Shown here piece after piece: positions 1 to 7,701 of a stretch of DNA of 64,000 nucleotides (positions are counted from its first letter, which is position 1; each line of letters opens with the position of its first letter). Under the pieces are notes generated by a model that was not told the origin of the DNA, did no database searches, and worked only from the letters and a program-made list of their open reading frames with translations. This DNA is from Rhizobium vallis. GTDB taxonomy: Bacteria > Pseudomonadota > Alphaproteobacteria > Rhizobiales > Rhizobiaceae. The stretch is from assembly GCF_003985155.1 (NCBI RefSeq), contig NZ_ML133698.1, positions 1 to 64,000 on the forward strand, in the 5' to 3' direction. Made by a program: the position numbers and the translations under genes.

Positions 1-53
1 GCACTTCGATGCGCTACTGCCTTCTGGGATTGTGCCGTCAATTCGCTCCATCC

Positions 54-209
54 CTAAGATAATTGTGAAAGCTGGCCTGAGGGCAATAGTTCCATGGGGA
101 CACGCGATTTTACGCCATGCTTTGCCAAGGCGATGAACTTCAGGAAGCCTTTGTCTGGAATTACGATGCGGACCGGAACGCCGGCATATTCGATCACCTG
201 CTTGGCCAT
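54..209 (-). CDS. Small hypothetical protein (51 aa)
   Basis: A 51-codon frame begins ATG at 209 behind a good Shine-Dalgarno (GGAGG, 6-7 nt upstream on the minus strand) and ends TAG at 54-56. The protein starts MAKQVIEYAGVPVRIVIP and is basic with no membrane segment or recognisable catalytic motif. The N-terminal half recalls short rhizobial proteins of unknown function of about 60 residues, but the C-terminal half does not look like them, so it may be a frameshifted or eroded copy. It points away from the siderophore operon. The RBS and codon use support translation; the function is unknown. Confidence 0.4.
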   Translation of the reverse strand: MAKQVIEYAGVPVRIVIPDKGFLKFIALAKHGVKSRVPMELLPSGQLSQLS

Positions 210-271
210 TGCGATCCTCCGATAACATCTGCGCGTCCAGGCGAACCCGGCATAGGCTTTGTATAGTAATT

Positions 272-284
272 TTATAGACTATAA
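272..284. promoter_or_regulatory. AT-rich palindrome TTATAGACTATAA
   Basis: Six-base arms TTATAG/CTATAA flank a single central base, in an AT-rich stretch that would lie about 65 bp upstream of the 51-aa gene start on the minus strand. It could overlap that gene's promoter or be an operator. No specific regulator can be named. Confidence 0.3.
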
Positions 285-545
285 CGGAAAATGAGGATGA
301 CTATTCCGGCCGTCCCAAATGAGACAGGCATTTGGAGAAAATAATTCTAGTTTGCCGCGTATCGTCTGGGTGGTCGACGAACAGCGAATAGCACCGACGC
401 TCGCGTTTGGCACAATTGCGCATGTCTAAACTGATTGTGACCGGGTTTTGGCATTCGTCTGCGGGCGCCGATGCCATCCCGTGGCGACATGAACCCCTCG
501 GGTCAGGTCTCAGCAAAATCGTCAGGCAGAGTGAAAACCCTTCGT

Positions 546-559
546 TGACAGAATTGTCA
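546..559. promoter_or_regulatory. Inverted repeat TGACAGAATTGTCA, overlapping a TTGACA -35-like element
   Basis: Perfect 5-base arms TGACA/TGTCA are separated by GAAT. The left arm is part of TTGACA (545-550). A TATAAC element lies at 580-585, but its distance from TTGACA is too long for a standard promoter pair. The repeat resembles the RirA half-site but with eight rather than nine intervening bases, so the regulator is uncertain. Confidence 0.35.
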
Positions 560-607
560 TGATCGCGTTAAGGGTGCGATATAACATGAGTACAAGAATC
601 AAGTTTT

Positions 608-622
608 TGGCAATTTTAGTCA
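608..622 (+). promoter_or_regulatory. Candidate RirA (IRO) iron box for the siderophore operon
   Basis: The sequence TTGGCAATTTTAGTCAA (607-623) fits the rhizobial iron-responsive operator TGA-N9-TCA with one mismatch (TGG for TGA). It lies 29-43 bp upstream of the first siderophore start codon and downstream of a TATAAC element (580-585), where a bound repressor would block transcription. The convergent receptor gene has a perfect TGA-N9-TCA in its upstream region, which supports a shared iron regulon. The consensus is family knowledge; the assignment here is inferred. Confidence 0.5.
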
Positions 623-650
623 AATAAGACAACGAAAGGTGGCTGAAACC

Positions 651-1073
651 ATGGAATTTCACATTCTGTCCCCGCATAAGTTGATTCCTACCGAGGAGAC
701 CGATGCATGCAGGGTCGATGAAGTTCATGGCCTCATTTCCACCGCCGGCTGCTGGACAGTCCCGATCATGGTGGAGAAGGACGCGCTTTTCGTGATGGAC
801 GGCCATCACCGTTTGGAAGTGGCTTTCCGGCTTGGGCTGCGTGCCGTTCCAACCATTCTCCTCGACTACAGGAGCGTACGCGTCGAAGCCTGGAGGGCCG
901 GTGAGACGATCACGCCGGCCGACATTTACGACATGGCTCGCAGCCGCCGAAAATTTCCGATCAAAACCACCCGGCACATTTTTTTGGACGATCTCCCCGC
1001 GTGCGATGTGAGCCTCGATGATCTCAGACAGTGGTACGAGCCTCTTGATGGTTCGGAGAGGCTTGCCGGATGA
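651..1073 (+). CDS. SbnI/SerK-like ParB-fold free-serine kinase (short form)
   Basis: A 140-aa protein with a ParB/Srx-type core. The signature VMDGHHRLE lies at about residues 48-56, with a glutamate-containing stretch (RVDEVHGLI) near residue 24. In SbnI and archaeal SerK, an upstream Glu and the Asp of DGHHR serve in phosphorylating free L-serine to O-phospho-L-serine, the substrate of SbnA-type enzymes. The ATG at 651 is chosen over a GTG at 639 because AAGGTGG then sits 8-9 nt upstream. It is much shorter than staphylococcal SbnI (about 250 aa), keeping only the catalytic-type domain. Its stop overlaps the next start (ATGA), so it heads a coupled operon. The kinase role is inferred from motif and context. 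Confidence 0.72.
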   Translation: MEFHILSPHKLIPTEETDACRVDEVHGLISTAGCWTVPIMVEKDALFVMDGHHRLEVAFRLGLRAVPTILLDYRSVRVEAWRAGETITPADIYDMARSRRKFPIKTTRHIFLDDLPACDVSLDDLRQWYEPLDGSERLAG

Positions 1074-2434
1074 CTTCCCACATCATCGCAATGACGGGGG
1101 CGGAGTTGTCTCCGATTCTCTCTCCTCTTGCTGCTGACATTCTAACCGCGAGCGCGCCGCTCCTGCACCAGTGGATCCAAGAGCACGGGTCTCCGCTTCA
1201 CCTCGTGCTTCCGTCGGAGCTCACGGCAAATGTTGAAGCCATGCGCCACGTTCTCGACGATCGGGGAGTTGTGTACGCGATCTATTATGGTTCGAAAGTC
1301 AACAAATCCTCAGGCCTGATGCAGGCCGCCCTCGAGGCAGGCGCAGGCATCGACGTGTCGAGCGTTTACGAGCTTCGTGATGCTGTGAAACTTGGGGCTC
1401 GGGGTGACGATATTGTGGCGACCGGTCCCGCAAAGACGGCGCAATTTCACGACGAACTCGTCCGCATCGGGGCTCTTGTGTCGGTGGATAGCCCAGAGGA
1501 ACTGACCGACATATCGAGGCGGCTGCCGGCAAATGGCGCCCAGCAGCCTGTCCTCTTGCGATTGCAACCGAAAGGTCATGAGAAAAGCCGTTTTGGCATG
1601 GCTGCCGACAAGGTGCGGGCCTGCCTTTCGCGCATCGCCGCCGATGATCGTCTCCGCTTCGATGGCATACATTTCCATTTGAGCGGATATCGCTGGCAGG
1701 ATCGGGCGGTTGCGTTTGAAGAGGCTGCCAAGCTGGTGGAGGAAGCACGCGCAATCGGACTTTCCCCGACAATGATCGATATCGGCGGCGGATTGCCGGT
1801 CCAATATGTGTCTAGGGCGGCATGGGAAGAACATCTGCAGCGCCAACGCGGCGATGATTACCGGACCGGCAAAGTTCCGGCTTCCTTTTATCCCTACGGC
1901 GGTCCGCAATCGGCCGCGGCGTGGCTTGGCTGCTTTTTGGGTGCTTTGCTCTCATCGGGCCAGACGATCGAGGATTACCTCAAGCAGCACCAGCTAACGC
2001 TCGCGATGGAGCCGGGGCGCTCCCTTGTGGACCAGGCGGCGATTTCAGCTTTTCGTATTACCCGCGTGAAGGATCTCGGAGGCGGAAATGGCGTGATTTT
2101 CGTCGAGGGCAGCAGTTTCAGCGCCTGCGAGACCTGGTTTGCTTCCGAATTCATGGTGGATCCCATCCTGCTACGCCAGAACGGCCGGGCTCCCGCCGGT
2201 GAGGCCTTCCGGGCCTACATTGCGGGTCATAGCTGCCTTGACGAAGACGTCCTAAGCAATCGTTGGCTTGGCTTTCCCCATGCTCCCGAGGTCGGAGACC
2301 TTCTCGTCTGGGCCAATACAGGCGGCTATCAGATGGATCTCCTGGAAAATGAGTTTCATCGGCACCCGATGCCCAAACGGTTGTGCGTAACAAAGAGCGC
2401 AGCCGGCGAACTGTCGATCTATCCCGATAACTAG
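1070..2434 (+). CDS. SbnH-like PLP-dependent decarboxylase (fold type III)
   Basis: A 454-aa member of the diaminopimelate/ornithine decarboxylase family, closest in context to SbnH. The PLP lysine is in YYGSKVNKS (Lys76). FHLSG (about 202-206), the glycine-rich IDIGGGLP (237-244) and EPGRSLVD (314-321) bind phosphate and cofactor, and GHSCLDED (386-393) holds the catalytic Cys and acidic residue of the partner active site. SbnH decarboxylates a diaminopropionate-derived carboxylate to leave an ethylenediamine unit. Here the likely substrate is a (2-amino-2-carboxyethyl)-amino acid made by the next gene. The ATG overlaps the upstream stop (ATGA). The family is clear; the exact substrate is inferred. 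Confidence 0.88.
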   Translation: MTSHIIAMTGAELSPILSPLAADILTASAPLLHQWIQEHGSPLHLVLPSELTANVEAMRHVLDDRGVVYAIYYGSKVNKSSGLMQAALEAGAGIDVSSVYELRDAVKLGARGDDIVATGPAKTAQFHDELVRIGALVSVDSPEELTDISRRLPANGAQQPVLLRLQPKGHEKSRFGMAADKVRACLSRIAADDRLRFDGIHFHLSGYRWQDRAVAFEEAAKLVEEARAIGLSPTMIDIGGGLPVQYVSRAAWEEHLQRQRGDDYRTGKVPASFYPYGGPQSAAAWLGCFLGALLSSGQTIEDYLKQHQLTLAMEPGRSLVDQAAISAFRITRVKDLGGGNGVIFVEGSSFSACETWFASEFMVDPILLRQNGRAPAGEAFRAYIAGHSCLDEDVLSNRWLGFPHAPEVGDLLVWANTGGYQMDLLENEFHRHPMPKRLCVTKSAAGELSIYPDN

Positions 2435-2445
2435 GAGAGAACATC

Positions 2446-3456
2446 ATGCTTCCTACGAACGTGACCCAATTGATTGGGCGCACCCCGGTCATGTCGATCG
2501 AGGTCCCGAGCCGAAATTCCAAACTGGTGTTGAAGATAGAAAAGAACAATCCTGGCGGTTCCATGAAGGATCGCATGGCGCGCAGCATGGTGGTGGCGGC
2601 CTTGCAGGATGGCCGGCTTGCTCCGGGAGGCACGATCGTCGAATCGTCCTCGGGAAACACCGGTATCGGCCTGGCGCTGGCGGCAGTTGAGTTCGGGTTG
2701 AATTTCATTGCCGTCGTGGATCATCATGCCGCGCCGGACAAGATCCGCATGATGCGCGCGATCGGCGCCGAGATCCGCTACGTCGAAGGGGACTTCAGGG
2801 AAGATGAAGTTGCCGTCGTCGCCAGGCAGAGACTGGCAGCGCAACTCGGCGCGCAACTGCCGGGCGCCATGTTCATGAACCAGTCCGACAATCCCGCTAA
2901 TCCTGAAGGTTATGCTGACTATGTTGATGAACTGATGGAGCAACTTCCTGGCGGCATCGATGCATTTGTGGGATGCGTCGGCACCGGCGGGTCGATGACA
3001 GGCATTTCGCAGCGGCTCAAGCAGCACTTGCCCACGATCCGCACGATCGCCGTGGAGCCTGCGGGCTCCATCGTGTTCGGACAACCGGGACATTCCTATT
3101 ACCAGTCCGGAACCGGCACGCCGGCCGGCGACGAAGTCGGCAAGGTCCTCGACTATAGCTGCATTGACGAGGGCGTACAGGTTACCGATCAGCAGGCATT
3201 CGAAACTGCGCGTTATATTGCGCGTCGCAAGGCGCTGCTCGTTGGCGGCTCGACAGGCGGGGCGATCTACAAGGCTCTCGAATTCATCGCTTCCGGTAAG
3301 TTGCAGGGTACCGTCGTGACGACCGTAGCCGACGGAGGGGAAAAATATCTCGGTTCGGTCTTCGACGACGACTGGATGGCAAAGCGCGGCCTGTTCGACC
3401 CGTCGATTGCCGCCCGGCTCGATGCGTGGCTTTTCGGACAGGCACGCGCGGCATGA
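2446..3456 (+). CDS. SbnA-like 2-amino-2-carboxyethyl transferase (cysteine synthase family)
   Basis: A 336-aa fold-type II PLP enzyme. The Schiff-base lysine is in NPGGSMKDR (Lys41), SSSGNTG (67-73) holds the substrate carboxylate, and GTGGSMTG (179-186) binds PLP phosphate. NQSDNPANPEGY is typical of the cysteine synthase/SbnA group. SbnA couples O-phosphoserine to the alpha-amino group of glutamate. With the serine kinase upstream, O-phosphoserine is again the likely donor, but the acceptor here could be lysine instead of glutamate. AGGAG precedes ATG 2446. An ordinary cysteine synthase is unlikely given the SbnI, SbnH, opine dehydrogenase and NIS neighbours. Confidence 0.88.
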   Translation: MLPTNVTQLIGRTPVMSIEVPSRNSKLVLKIEKNNPGGSMKDRMARSMVVAALQDGRLAPGGTIVESSSGNTGIGLALAAVEFGLNFIAVVDHHAAPDKIRMMRAIGAEIRYVEGDFREDEVAVVARQRLAAQLGAQLPGAMFMNQSDNPANPEGYADYVDELMEQLPGGIDAFVGCVGTGGSMTGISQRLKQHLPTIRTIAVEPAGSIVFGQPGHSYYQSGTGTPAGDEVGKVLDYSCIDEGVQVTDQQAFETARYIARRKALLVGGSTGGAIYKALEFIASGKLQGTVVTTVADGGEKYLGSVFDDDWMAKRGLFDPSIAARLDAWLFGQARAA

Positions 3457-4595
3457 AGGTCACAATATGCGGGGCCGGGCGAACCGGCCATCTGAACGCC
3501 GTCCTGTTCAAACAACGCGACGGCGTGGAAGTATCCGTTCTGACATCATCGGCAGACCTTGCCGGGAAATGGTCGAACGGGGAGCAGGTCTGGCGAGCGA
3601 ATTCGTCCGATGGCAGCGTTTTGGCGGCGAGGATTGATCATGTCGGCATCGATCCCCGCACAGCGCTTGCCGATGCGGATCTGGTCGTTGTGACACAGCC
3701 TGCCCAGGCACGCCCAGCGCTGTTGCGGCAGATAGGTCCCCATCTGCCGGAGAATAAGCGGGTCTTCGTCGGAGCCATTCCGGGATTTTGCGGGTTCGAC
3801 TGGCTTGCCGAGACTGCGTTTGGTGGCCGCGATAATATTGTGATCTGGGGGATGAAGGACGTTCCCCACACCGCCTACAATCTCGTTGCGGGCAGCGAAG
3901 TGCGCATGGGCGGCGCAAAGGCTCAGCTCTATGCGGCGCTTCATCGTCGCGAGGAGGCGGCCGCAAAGGAAGAGTTGTCGGACTTGCTCGGCCGGCTCTA
4001 CGAAGCGCCGATCGGCATCCTCGACGACTATCTCGAGATTACGCTGACTCCAGGCAATGCATTGATGCATCCGGCGGTCCTCTACGGACTGGTTGGCCCC
4101 GGTGCCCCATGGGAGGAACAGCCCTTCGATGAGCCGATCTGCTGGTGGAGCGATTGCCCGCGCGCCGGCGCGGACATGCTGGAAGCGTGTGATGCCGAAA
4201 ATCAGGCGCTCAAGCACGCCGCCGAAAGGCGGCTCAAGGTCGATCTGGCAAGCGTAAAGCCACTTCGGCAGGAGCTGATCGAGGCCTATGGCGACCAGAT
4301 CGGCGATGACAGCACGATGTATTCCCTGCTGAGAACCAACAGCGCCTATGCCGGAATCCATGCGCCGCTCGTTGCCAATCCGGATGGACCGGGTCTGGTG
4401 ATCGATCGGGAAAGCCGCGCCTTTCATGAAGATATTGCTTTCGGTCAGGCCCTCCTCCTTGAGGTGGCCAAGCGGCTGGATGTGCCGGTGCCTGCTATCG
4501 AAACCACTTATCATTGGGCGCGGGCCTACCACGGCAATCTGCCGCAACCTCCTCTGAATTTTGTTCCCTCGAAATGGGCGGAGGCAATCGGATGA
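3453..4595 (+). CDS. Opine (octopine/nopaline-type) dehydrogenase
   Basis: A 380-aa NAD(P)-dependent opine dehydrogenase. It starts MKVTICGAGRTGH, a Rossmann dinucleotide motif at 7-13. The C-terminal helical domain carries GNALMHPAVLYG with His206, the position of the catalytic His in NxxxHP of opine dehydrogenases. These enzymes reductively join an amine to a 2-oxo acid, or run the reverse oxidative cleavage. It occupies the slot of SbnB in the staphyloferrin B pathway but is unrelated to that ornithine-cyclodeaminase-like enzyme. Two roles fit: adding a 1-carboxyethyl group from pyruvate (as in rhizobactin), or splitting the SbnA product to release diaminopropionate. Start and upstream stop overlap (ATGA). 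Confidence 0.85.
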   Translation: MKVTICGAGRTGHLNAVLFKQRDGVEVSVLTSSADLAGKWSNGEQVWRANSSDGSVLAARIDHVGIDPRTALADADLVVVTQPAQARPALLRQIGPHLPENKRVFVGAIPGFCGFDWLAETAFGGRDNIVIWGMKDVPHTAYNLVAGSEVRMGGAKAQLYAALHRREEAAAKEELSDLLGRLYEAPIGILDDYLEITLTPGNALMHPAVLYGLVGPGAPWEEQPFDEPICWWSDCPRAGADMLEACDAENQALKHAAERRLKVDLASVKPLRQELIEAYGDQIGDDSTMYSLLRTNSAYAGIHAPLVANPDGPGLVIDRESRAFHEDIAFGQALLLEVAKRLDVPVPAIETTYHWARAYHGNLPQPPLNFVPSKWAEAIG

Positions 4596-6472
4596 ATGAA
4601 AATACCGTCAATTCCCACGCGGGGGGGAGAGATGCGCCCGACCTGCAACTTCACCAGCAGGCAAGGCACAACGCCCTAGCGCGCCTTGTGCGATGCCTCC
4701 TCGCCGAACGTATTCTCAATCCCGACGCCTTGCTTTGGTCCGCAGACGGGACACAGGCATGGCTTCCATTATGGTCTGCCAGAAAGGTACTCCATTTCGC
4801 AGACTTGCGGCGTTTGCCGGCGAACACGATGTTGAATCGCGGGGCGATCGAGATCATCGATGACAGGGGCAGGCGGCGAAGACTGGAAGCGCCTGCCGAT
4901 CTCGTCGCCGAAAGCTCATCGGACTGGTCGGTCGAACCCGCCTCGGATGGGATTGCGCGTCTGCTCGCCGATATCGAGAACAGCATGCAGAACGACGCGC
5001 TGATCCGTCGTCACCGCCGGGACTGGAGTGCAACGCTGAGCCGGGAAATAGTGGCTGGCGGCGGCACCGGCCTCATTTCCCATCTTCAGCATACGCGTCC
5101 TGTACATCAGGCAGCCATGATGCTGGACCAGTGGGGCTCCTTGGAGGGACATCCATTTTACCCGACCTGGAAGTCGAAGCCCGGCCTCACGGCACAGGAG
5201 GTCGAGGCCTTGTCGCCGGAATTCGGCGCGCGCGTCAATCTGCGCATAGCTGCGCTGCGGCAGGATTGGGCCTATGTGGAGACGATGCCCCATGTCGACA
5301 GCTACAACGGCTGGTTCCACGACAATTACCCCGAGCTCTGGGACGCCTGGGTCAAGGCATTGACGGAAAGGGGGCAAACGCCTGCGGACTGGCTGCCCTT
5401 GCCGATTCATGCCTGGCACCTGGATCATTTTGTCCGCCGGGAATTTGCTGACGAGATCGCTTCCGGTGTGCTTCTGATCGATGGACCGGAGATTGCCACG
5501 ATCCCCTCCATGTCCTTTCGCACGATGCTGCCGGACCTGGAAGAAGCAAGGCCGTTTGTCAAATTGCCGGTCGCCGTCTGGATGACGAGCGAAATGCGGA
5601 CCTTGCAGGCGAAGTCCATTCACATGGGCCCGAGGCTCAGCACCTTGATTTCCGATATTCTCGCAGCCGACGAAACCATTGGAGGCGAACTGGAGTTCTT
5701 CCGCGAAGAGCTGGGGGCGATCCTCCGCCATCCCGAAACAGGCGACGAACATCCCGGCCGTTTCCTCTCCGTCGTCTATCGCGAGGCCGACGGGATCGCA
5801 CGCAAGGACGGTCTGATGCCCGTCACCGTGGCCGCCTTGCTTGCCGCAAGTCCCGTCGACGGCCGGCCGCTGATCTGCGAACTGATCGCGCGCATGGGCG
5901 ATGATCGGGCAGCCGCCGCAGAGTTCTTTCGCAATTATGCCGAGGTCGTTCTCAGGCCAACGATCGCCATGTATCTTTCATACGGCATCGCCTTTGAAGC
6001 CCACCAGCAGAACAGTACCGTACTCTTCGATCCGTCAGGGCGCCCGCAGCGATTGCTCATTCGCGACTTCGGTGATGGCCGCAGCTTCGCCCCCTTGTTC
6101 GAGGCGCGAGGATATTCGCTGAAGCCGTTCAGCCGCGCCGGCATCTTGCCGACCACCTTCAATGACGACATCGCTCTTGTTCGGTCGTTCGTCATCGATG
6201 CCTGCTTCGTCTGCCATCTTCATGAAGTGGCGCTTTGCCTGAACGAACATTTCGGGCTCAGCGAAGCATGGTCGATCCTGAGGCAGAAGACCGAAGAAGC
6301 GTTTGACCGGGTTCGACCCCGCATGCTGTCCGAAGAATTCTGGCTGGAAGAGCGGGAGGCGTTTCTTAATCGCCCTTGGCCGACCCGTTCCGTCTTGCGC
6401 ATGCATCTCGAGCGATATCGCGACTATCGTCTGGAGCATCAACTGCCAAACCCGCTGATAGAGACGCCATGA
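4592..6472 (+). CDS. IucA/IucC family NIS siderophore synthetase
   Basis: A 626-aa ATP-dependent amide-forming enzyme of NRPS-independent siderophore assembly. Family motifs in order: EGHPFYPTWKSKPG (185-198), a variant of the ATP-binding HPxHPxxKxR loop; PIHAWHLDHF (271-280); EAHQQN (469-474); and RDFGDG (491-496). It adenylates a carboxylic acid (citrate- or malate-like) and joins it to an amine. It is the only NIS enzyme in the cluster, whereas staphyloferrin B needs three and aerobactin two, so the product probably has a single amide. The start is ATG 4592, overlapping the upstream stop, with GGAGG 8 nt before it. Confidence 0.93.
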   Translation: MNENTVNSHAGGRDAPDLQLHQQARHNALARLVRCLLAERILNPDALLWSADGTQAWLPLWSARKVLHFADLRRLPANTMLNRGAIEIIDDRGRRRRLEAPADLVAESSSDWSVEPASDGIARLLADIENSMQNDALIRRHRRDWSATLSREIVAGGGTGLISHLQHTRPVHQAAMMLDQWGSLEGHPFYPTWKSKPGLTAQEVEALSPEFGARVNLRIAALRQDWAYVETMPHVDSYNGWFHDNYPELWDAWVKALTERGQTPADWLPLPIHAWHLDHFVRREFADEIASGVLLIDGPEIATIPSMSFRTMLPDLEEARPFVKLPVAVWMTSEMRTLQAKSIHMGPRLSTLISDILAADETIGGELEFFREELGAILRHPETGDEHPGRFLSVVYREADGIARKDGLMPVTVAALLAASPVDGRPLICELIARMGDDRAAAAEFFRNYAEVVLRPTIAMYLSYGIAFEAHQQNSTVLFDPSGRPQRLLIRDFGDGRSFAPLFEARGYSLKPFSRAGILPTTFNDDIALVRSFVIDACFVCHLHEVALCLNEHFGLSEAWSILRQKTEEAFDRVRPRMLSEEFWLEEREAFLNRPWPTRSVLRMHLERYRDYRLEHQLPNPLIETP

Positions 6473-7701
6473 CCGGGACTATTGCGGTTATCCGAGGCTT
6501 CGGGCCGGTCTTCGCTATCCTCTTCGGCCTGCAGTTCATCTCCATGGGAGCCATGGAGATGAGCGGTCCATTCTGGCCACTGCGCATCGAGGAATTATCG
6601 TCTTCCGGCGGAATCTTCGCATTGGCTGGAATCGGGGTCTATGTGTTCCCAATGGTCGGCGTCTCTCTCACCAGCGCCCTGTGGGGAAGGATGGGTGACC
6701 GGTACGGCAACCGCCTGATGATGGTCAGAGCGCTTGCCGGGCTTGCGGTCACCCAGATCCTCGTTTCCTTCGCTGAGGACGTCTGGCTGATCCTGCTCCT
6801 GCGGTTTCTGCAGGGGTGTTGCGCTGGCTATATCGCGCCGGCCCAGGCCTATGGCATCCAGGTCACCGGCGGCCGTAACCGAGGGGTGCTTCTGACCTGG
6901 CTTCAGGTGGCGACCAATGTCGGTTCACTCGGTGGCGCATTTCTCGGCGGTCTCATCCTCGACGCATCGTCCTTCACGACGATCAACCTGACGGCCGGTT
7001 CCATCTGCGCTGTCTGCGCCGTCGCTGCCTGGGTGATCCTGCCTCGGCCTGCGGCAGAAACGAGCGGAGCCGGTCGAAGCCAGGCTCGCCAAAATCAAGC
7101 ATTCAGGGGGCAAGCGACGCCACCTGTCTGGGGCCTATTGGCACTGACGGGAATGATGCTTGCCAGCCGAATGGTTTTGCAGGTGCCTTTCGCGCTTTAT
7201 ATGGCTGAGGTCTTTCGAGCTCCTCACTGGGTCACCGGCTTCAGCTATGGCCTTCTGGCGCTCGGCTTCGTCGTGGCGGCTCCGCTCTGGGCGCAATTTT
7301 TCAACGACCGTCCGGCAAGCTTCATCCTTGGTTGGATGATCCCTATTGCCGGTGGATGCGCATTGCTTACCATTCTTGCCGGCCTGACCCGCTCCGTCGA
7401 ATATTTTGCTGCGATCTATCTGTTCTGGGGTGGCCTGCTGGGTGGAACGACACCCATTCTCGTGGCCCTCATGTCAGCCGCCACGGCCGATGGTCGTCAG
7501 GGTTCGGTATTGGGCACTGCCCAGTCCTGGCAGCAGATCGCATCCGTGGCGGGGATAGCCATCGGAGCGGGCACGACCCAGATATTCGGACTTACAAGCG
7601 TTTACCCTCTCGTCTCGCTGCTCTACGCGGCATCCCTCTTTGCTGCTGTCGGCCTGTGGTTCTTTGCACGCTCGCGCCTACCTGTTGGAGATTCCCTGTG
7701 A
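6469..7701 (+). CDS. MFS transporter, probable siderophore exporter
   Basis: A 410-aa major facilitator with about 12 hydrophobic segments. GRMGDRYGNR in the first cytoplasmic loop is the MFS loop 2-3 signature. It starts at ATG 6469, overlapping the NIS synthetase stop (ATGA). Its place between the biosynthetic and uptake genes suggests it exports the finished siderophore, as SbnD and related MFS proteins do. Specificity cannot be read from sequence. Confidence 0.85.
   Translation: MTGTIAVIRGFGPVFAILFGLQFISMGAMEMSGPFWPLRIEELSSSGGIFALAGIGVYVFPMVGVSLTSALWGRMGDRYGNRLMMVRALAGLAVTQILVSFAEDVWLILLLRFLQGCCAGYIAPAQAYGIQVTGGRNRGVLLTWLQVATNVGSLGGAFLGGLILDASSFTTINLTAGSICAVCAVAAWVILPRPAAETSGAGRSQARQNQAFRGQATPPVWGLLALTGMMLASRMVLQVPFALYMAEVFRAPHWVTGFSYGLLALGFVVAAPLWAQFFNDRPASFILGWMIPIAGGCALLTILAGLTRSVEYFAAIYLFWGGLLGGTTPILVALMSAATADGRQGSVLGTAQSWQQIASVAGIAIGAGTTQIFGLTSVYPLVSLLYAASLFAAVGLWFFARSRLPVGDSL

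Larger units (their letters stand above)
210..650. other. Intergenic region upstream of the siderophore operon
   Basis: About 440 bp separate the 51-aa gene from the first siderophore gene. I see no convincing coding sequence; the open frames crossing it on the minus strand have no RBS and run antisense into the first siderophore gene. It carries three candidate control sites: a palindrome at 272-284, an inverted repeat at 546-559, and a RirA-like box at 608-622. Confidence 0.6.

Noticed and set aside
651..6472. Staphyloferrin B biosynthesis
   Set aside because: Only SbnI-, SbnH- and SbnA-like enzymes plus one NIS synthetase are present; SbnB, SbnG and two further NIS synthetases are missing and an opine dehydrogenase is added.
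651..6472. Rhizobactin 1021 or aerobactin-type hydroxamate siderophore
   Set aside because: No diaminobutyrate aminotransferase, amine monooxygenase or N-acetyltransferase gene is present, and only one NIS synthetase.
7332..7697. Longer N-terminus for the siderophore-binding protein
   Set aside because: Would overlap the MFS gene by 370 bp and hide a clean signal peptide that begins at GTG 7698.
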